Below, piece by piece: positions 59,496 through 64,000 of a stretch of DNA of 64,000 nucleotides; the stretch's first letter is position 1; each line of letters begins with the position of its first letter. The notes beneath the pieces are model-generated. The model ran no database searches and was not told the origin of the DNA. It was given only the letters and a program-made list of their open reading frames with translations. The stretch comes from [Phialemoniopsis] sp. UDSM-2020. Its lineage: Eukaryota; Ascomycota; Sordariomycetes; Thyridiales; Thyridiaceae. Made by a program: the position numbers and the translations under genes. The DNA is taken from the NCBI GenBank assembly GCA_018873225.1, contig JAEILZ010000002.1:2914001-2978000 (forward strand), read 5' to 3'.

Positions 59496-60008
59496 CTACA
59501 GTATCTTCTCCAGGAACTGGGTGCCGTCATTGGGGTTGTGGTAGTATGGCTCGATGCTGTAGAAGCCCAACTTCTTATACAGAGATATGGCACTAGTCAT
59601 ACTGGACAACGTGTCCAGCCTGATGCGCTGATAGCCCAGTTGTCTGGCTTGATCCAACACCTCGATCGCGAGAGCCTTGCCCAGGCCGGTGCCGCGGCCC
59701 TCGGGCGAGATGTAGAGCCGCTTCATCTCGCAGATCTCGGAGCCGCCAAGGGGACGTAAGCCGACGCAACCGACGGCATTGCCACCTTCTGCCCTAGCAA
59801 GTAGAAGCGAGCCGGTTGGCGTGGTGTACTTGCCCGGCAGGCTGGCCAACTCGGTGGCGAAGTCCTGGAAGCTTAGGTCGATGTTGAGCGACTTGGCGTA
59901 TGCTTTGAACAGGTCTATTACATCTTCGAGGTCCTCCGGCGTCGTTACAGGAGTAATGCTGTACTTTTGCTTCGAGCCTGTCTGATGAAAGGGGTTTGTA
60001 CTATTCAT
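59496..60008 (-). CDS. GNAT-family N-acetyltransferase, 170 aa
   Basis: This is one minus-strand exon from ATG 60008. The fold marker is motif A, YISPEGRGTGLGKALAIEVL (about residues 94-113), with the acetyl-CoA pyrophosphate loop RGTGLG. The preceding CEMKRLY strand, then LDTLSSMTSAISLYKKLGF and the Tyr-rich end (SIEPYYHNP), follow the GNAT order. The length matches stand-alone acetyltransferases. It transfers the acetyl group of acetyl-CoA to an amine; the substrate is not inferable. No neighbour suggests a specific pathway. Confidence 0.9.
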   Translation of the reverse strand: MNSTNPFHQTGSKQKYSITPVTTPEDLEDVIDLFKAYAKSLNIDLSFQDFATELASLPGKYTTPTGSLLLARAEGGNAVGCVGLRPLGGSEICEMKRLYISPEGRGTGLGKALAIEVLDQARQLGYQRIRLDTLSSMTSAISLYKKLGFYSIEPYYHNPNDGTQFLEKIL

Positions 60009-61170
60009 CGCGGGCTACAAGAACTGAAATCTCGTGAAATAATGAACATGACAACTTTTTGGTCTTTCAAATTGTAGCTAAGGATTCGCAGTTAGGTCGC
60101 AAAGGTCTGATGACTCAGAATATACGTTGGTTTCTCGCGAGTGGAGCTTGCTCAACCCTTAACTCCGGGTGAGCGTTTTGATACCGGTCGATCCATGCCG
60201 ATGCTGGCCGGCGAGCGGCTGAATCGAAGCGTACAGATGTATTCGCAGGTTTACATTATCGGCGCATCAAATAGAGTACAAACCGCACTATATTGTCGTG
60301 TCTAAACTTATCCTGTCTTGTCAGGATGGTGTGCAATGGGGATTGGCTAGGCGCAGAGAAGTCCGTATCAAATTTTGATAGTTGAAGTGAGAACTTACTA
60401 GAACTGATAGTGGTTGATTGACATATGCTTGATTCTGTACTGCAAAAACCTATGATGTCTCTTTCAAGAACTTGAAATTGGCGAATCAATGATTGGTCGG
60501 GAACACCCAATCAGCCAGCCACTTTCTCCTTCTGTCAAACGAGCTGAGGATCAGGCATTCTCCCTGGACACTTTCTTCAATCTCAAATTGCGACTTTGTA
60601 CCCGCCTGCCGCCTCCAGGAGTTCGCGGGGCGCCATGCGGTGCAACACACCCTCTCGAGTCCTCCAACCCTGCCATTGGATGGGAACCGGACCGCCCCCA
60701 AACGTGTCTCGCTCAGCTCATCAAACTGAGAAGTCATTGTACGCTGATCGACCGCCCAATGCGTCCAAACCATGTCAATAATGGGCAACACCGCTGCAAC
60801 CTAGTGCATCACATCACCTTGGCTTGCATGCTATGAGTAACGCAATTCGTCGGGTAATCAGTGGTGGTTGCGGCGCTCAGGGCTTTTGTTCGCAGCAAAG
60901 CACCAGTGCGACGAGAAGGGTGCCATTACAAAGCGCAGAGCCTCACTTTCTGTCACGCCCCGGTATGCAGTCGGTTACTCCTGGCAGCCCTTGCTTGGGC
61001 TTGGCCCGCCTTGCCAGGCCCAGAGCCACGGAACTGCGAAAGATTGGTCCTTTTGTGTATAAAGTTCCAGCCTCCTGCTCGCGAAATTGTGCGTGATGTT
61101 GATATTGACAAAGTATCCTGGATACCTATATTTCTCATACAGTAGAAGCCCGCTCCTCTCTACTCGCATA
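60009..61170. other. 1.16 kb divergent spacer, no gene seen
   Basis: It must hold the promoters of the acetyltransferase gene and the CorA-like gene. Frames are short and overlapping in several phases. No repeat or RNA gene was recognised. Confidence 0.45.
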
Positions 61171-64000
61171 ATGGACGATGACTTCATCACCTGCCTCAGC
61201 TCGGAGCCTCATGAGCCCCGGGACTACATCCTGCACTACATGGGATGCATTGAGATTTCCAAACGTGCCGAATTCTTCGACCCCGACAAGAACACACTCT
61301 GGGCAGAACTGGAGAAAAAGGCTGAGAAAATCAAGGGTCATCCTGCCTTAGAAGTGAAGGCCAAGCACTTGAAGCGCGAAGAACTACGGAAAGCATGCCA
61401 GTCCGAGGTCCGGCGTGCCCAACATCTGCGCACTTTTCTCGCAGACGATGATGACGAAAAGCATCTCATCGCAAATATCAAGGACAGTGGTGAGAAGTGG
61501 AGAGGCTCTGAAATATATCGAGTCGGAATGGGAGAAATTTGCAAATGGATGCCAAATCGCCCAGGGCGTGATACCAGCGCGGACGGAGACACCAGTCCCA
61601 CGACACCTCCTGACATCACTACAATCAGAGAGGGACAGGCCATGTCAATCACGAGTGAGCGCCCTGAGGACAACAAATACAATCCAGAGCGCGATATCAA
61701 TGTGCATGTCGTCAAGTACCATCCGGAGAATGGGTCCAAGAATCTATGCATGGAAGCAGACGACAAGATGAAAGTGCGGGATGTCCTGACTAAGAAGAAC
61801 AGTCCCTTGTGGCAAGCCTCGGACACCAGGAATACAATCAAATATGTCCACCTGCCGGCAAACAATATGGAGGTACGTGTCCAGCAGTGGCAACATTCCT
61901 TACAGCTCACGCCGCCATGCTAACAGTCTCGACACACACGAACAGTGGGCTCAGGTAAAACTTCAGTTCTCAGAATGATGTGTTATTGCCATTCACTGAC
62001 GGTAGCAGAGGGCAATCGCCCGTTTCTTCGGTAATGACGACCCAAGTGTCGACCGCATATTCCAAAGAAATCATGCCTTGAACCAGACACAGACCGATAT
62101 GATGCTTCGTCCTCATTACTGGCTTGATCAACAACACGGAGGCCAAGACGGTTCACCACATGCGCGCCACATGCGGCCACTTTGTGAGGCTGTATCCGCT
62201 AGTCAGAGTTCCGCATTCTCATCTTATGGAATTAATACTGACCTATCATCCATATAGGCCCGAATGTCATAGAGATAAATCCAAAGAACCTCGTTCTTTT
62301 CGTAGGTTTCCGAGACATTTCATATCCGAGATTATCGAAGCCTGACAACGTCTGTAGATGCCATTCATACACTGGGAGACCGATCGCCAGCGAGATCGCT
62401 ATGCAAAGTACATCGAGCACTTGACTGAGAGCCACCGAAAGCAGATAGAGAACCGAGAAAGTGATCAGAAGAAGGCTAGAATAGCAGCCCGCCAAGCTCT
62501 GCCAAAACCCGACTGGATCTTAGAAGCCGTCGACAAGGGAAAGAAGCAGATTGCGCTGCAAAAAACGTCATTGAGCCCTGCCAGACGGAAGAAACTCGGC
62601 GTTGGTGATCGCCGAATTAGCTCGTTCTTCACAATGTTCAGCAAAAGTTTGCCTGGGATGTTACCAGTGGATGAGAAGGGTCGCCCAAGCATTGTCAACC
62701 CTTTGGGACAGTACCTGATGGATGCCGCAGCTTTGCATGAGAGCATGGCGAACTTTCGCGACAAGAAGCTCCTCGAAAAGTATCTCTACCATAACCCACC
62801 GTTACACCCGCGTCGCACACTTGACCAAGCTTACTATTGGACACTCAACACGACTAATTCGCGGGACCGAGATCAGGTTGTCTACCGAAGCACCTTTGGC
62901 AGCCGAGACACCTATCATTCGTTCAACATGGAGGAAGGCGTCTGGGAAGACCATATTGAGTATGGCATCCAGATTGAGGATGGGTGTGACAACTGCAAGT
63001 CCAACATTCGAAGAGTCTCGCGAGTTCTCATGGTTGATCAATTGTGGATGTGGATTTTGGAGGGACAGACCATCTTGACCTGCTTCCCCAAACGGTACGG
63101 GACAAATCGTCACGACGAGTCAGGCGTGCACAAGGCTATCCGTGTTCGTCTGAACAATGCAAGGCCTAATCAGATTCGGTCGATCTATGACCTCGCCCTA
63201 ATCATTCTTGAGGAGTGCATGCAAACCTTGTTCGACAAGAGTAAGACAGCAGATCGCCGACCTCAGGTTATTGACACTTTTTCGGAAGCCATTGGTAATG
63301 TGGTATGTTCACAACGACTCTCTTCCAAGCTTGACAGGTACTAACCCGAATAATACAAGACCAATAAACAAACTGTCGCTTTCGAGAAGCTTTGGCACTG
63401 GACAGAGGAAGCGAGTAAAACATATCATAGCAAGGAAGAACCCACAGATGTCAACGGCATCTATATCCCCTTGCTCAACATCAATCCCGAAGGCAAGCTT
63501 CAGCGAGAAATTAAAGACATCATTGAAGAGCTCGATATCATGCTGCAGATTACCAAATCTCACAAGATAGTCCTGCGAGACTTTATCACAAACGTGGAGC
63601 ACATACTCGATCCAGACGGTTTATATGGCGGAGGAGTGAAGAAGCGTCTACACAAGGACCTTCAGAGCTCTTCGGCCTGGCACCCCATGATGTCTCAGCG
63701 GTCAGCATCTCCCGGGCCACATAGTCAAGACATGAAGAAAACACCGTCTGGAGAGTGGAACTACGACGACAAAGGCAAATTTGACTGGTTCAGACTCAAC
63801 GCTGATGAGTTGTGGAACCGGGTTAGTCGAAGGATCGAGGAGCTAGAGGACCTCCGGCAAAGTGCTGAAAGCACCTCAAACAGTGTACGTCTTCTTAGTT
63901 CTTCCCCATTGTCTCTTTGATTTTCCTCTTATTTCGACGGGAACACTGAACTCCTTGACAACAGTTGAAAGATCTTCTAGCTCTCAAACAGCAGCAAGCA
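61171..64000 (+). CDS. Fungal CorA-like protein, 5' part, incomplete at the window edge
   Basis: Seven predicted exons: 61171-61872, 61946-61954 (9 nt), 62009-62183, 62258-62301 (44 nt), 62358-63302, 63360-63884 and 63965 to the edge. All are GT...AG and in frame, giving 812 codons without a stop. Landmarks are KYVHLPANNME-WAQ-RAIARFFG across the microexon, NPKNLVLF-MPFIHWETDR, the charged ESHRKQIENRESDQKKARI helix and the coiled RRIEELEDLRQSAES stretch. The sequence ends in LKDLLALKQQQA, which in relatives leads directly into the CorA-type two-span membrane domain. That domain itself lies beyond the edge, so its presence is inferred. The function of this fungal group is not settled; magnesium transport is only a family-level guess. 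Confidence 0.82.

Overview
The window is nuclear DNA of a filamentous ascomycete (Pezizomycotina, probably Sordariomycetes). The genes are intron-bearing, with short introns of about 50-90 nt, GT...AG ends and fungal branch-point-like sequences. Coding regions are GC-rich. The families are typical of moulds: a CFEM protein, a siderophore transporter, a PTH11/SAT4-type receptor, a DUF7053 protein, an AsaB/GA4-desaturase-like enzyme and a fungal CorA-like protein. I placed 22 probable complete protein genes, one gene cut by the right edge, and one weakly supported gene tail at the left edge. Exon boundaries were read by hand from splice signals and frame continuity, so they are predictions.

0-13 kb: a possible gene tail, an F-box-like protein, a tandem pair (AsaB/GA4-desaturase-like enzyme and an anion:cation-symporter MFS), a MARVEL-domain membrane protein with a 13-nt microexon, a 2.6 kb gene-free gap, and a DUF3431 protein. 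13-28 kb: a housekeeping-like stretch with a conserved small membrane protein, copper amine oxidase, a large multi-span membrane protein, a DUF7053 protein, and a kinesin-10-like motor divergent from an AIM24 protein. 28-38 kb: a monocarboxylate-type MFS transporter, a secreted type-B carboxylesterase, a small zinc-finger-like protein and a cytochrome P450.

40-56 kb looks accessory. A GPI-anchored CFEM protein and an MFS siderophore transporter are divergent across a 2.2 kb spacer. That spacer holds three ATCWGATAA sites, the sequence recognised by the fungal iron GATA repressor SreA/SRE. Next come a linalool-dehydratase/isomerase-domain enzyme and an alpha/beta hydrolase transcribed divergently from one 977 bp promoter, then a PTH11-like receptor, a sulfotransferase-fold protein with a C-terminal membrane anchor, and a small protein of unknown function. 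I see no PKS, NRPS or terpene synthase, so any pathway is either non-canonical or has its core enzyme outside the window.

56-64 kb: the mitochondrial Atm1-type ABC exporter, a GNAT acetyltransferase, and the 5' part of a long CorA-like protein with a 9-nt microexon. I found no convincing complete tRNA, rRNA, transposon, CRISPR array or plasmid-like feature.
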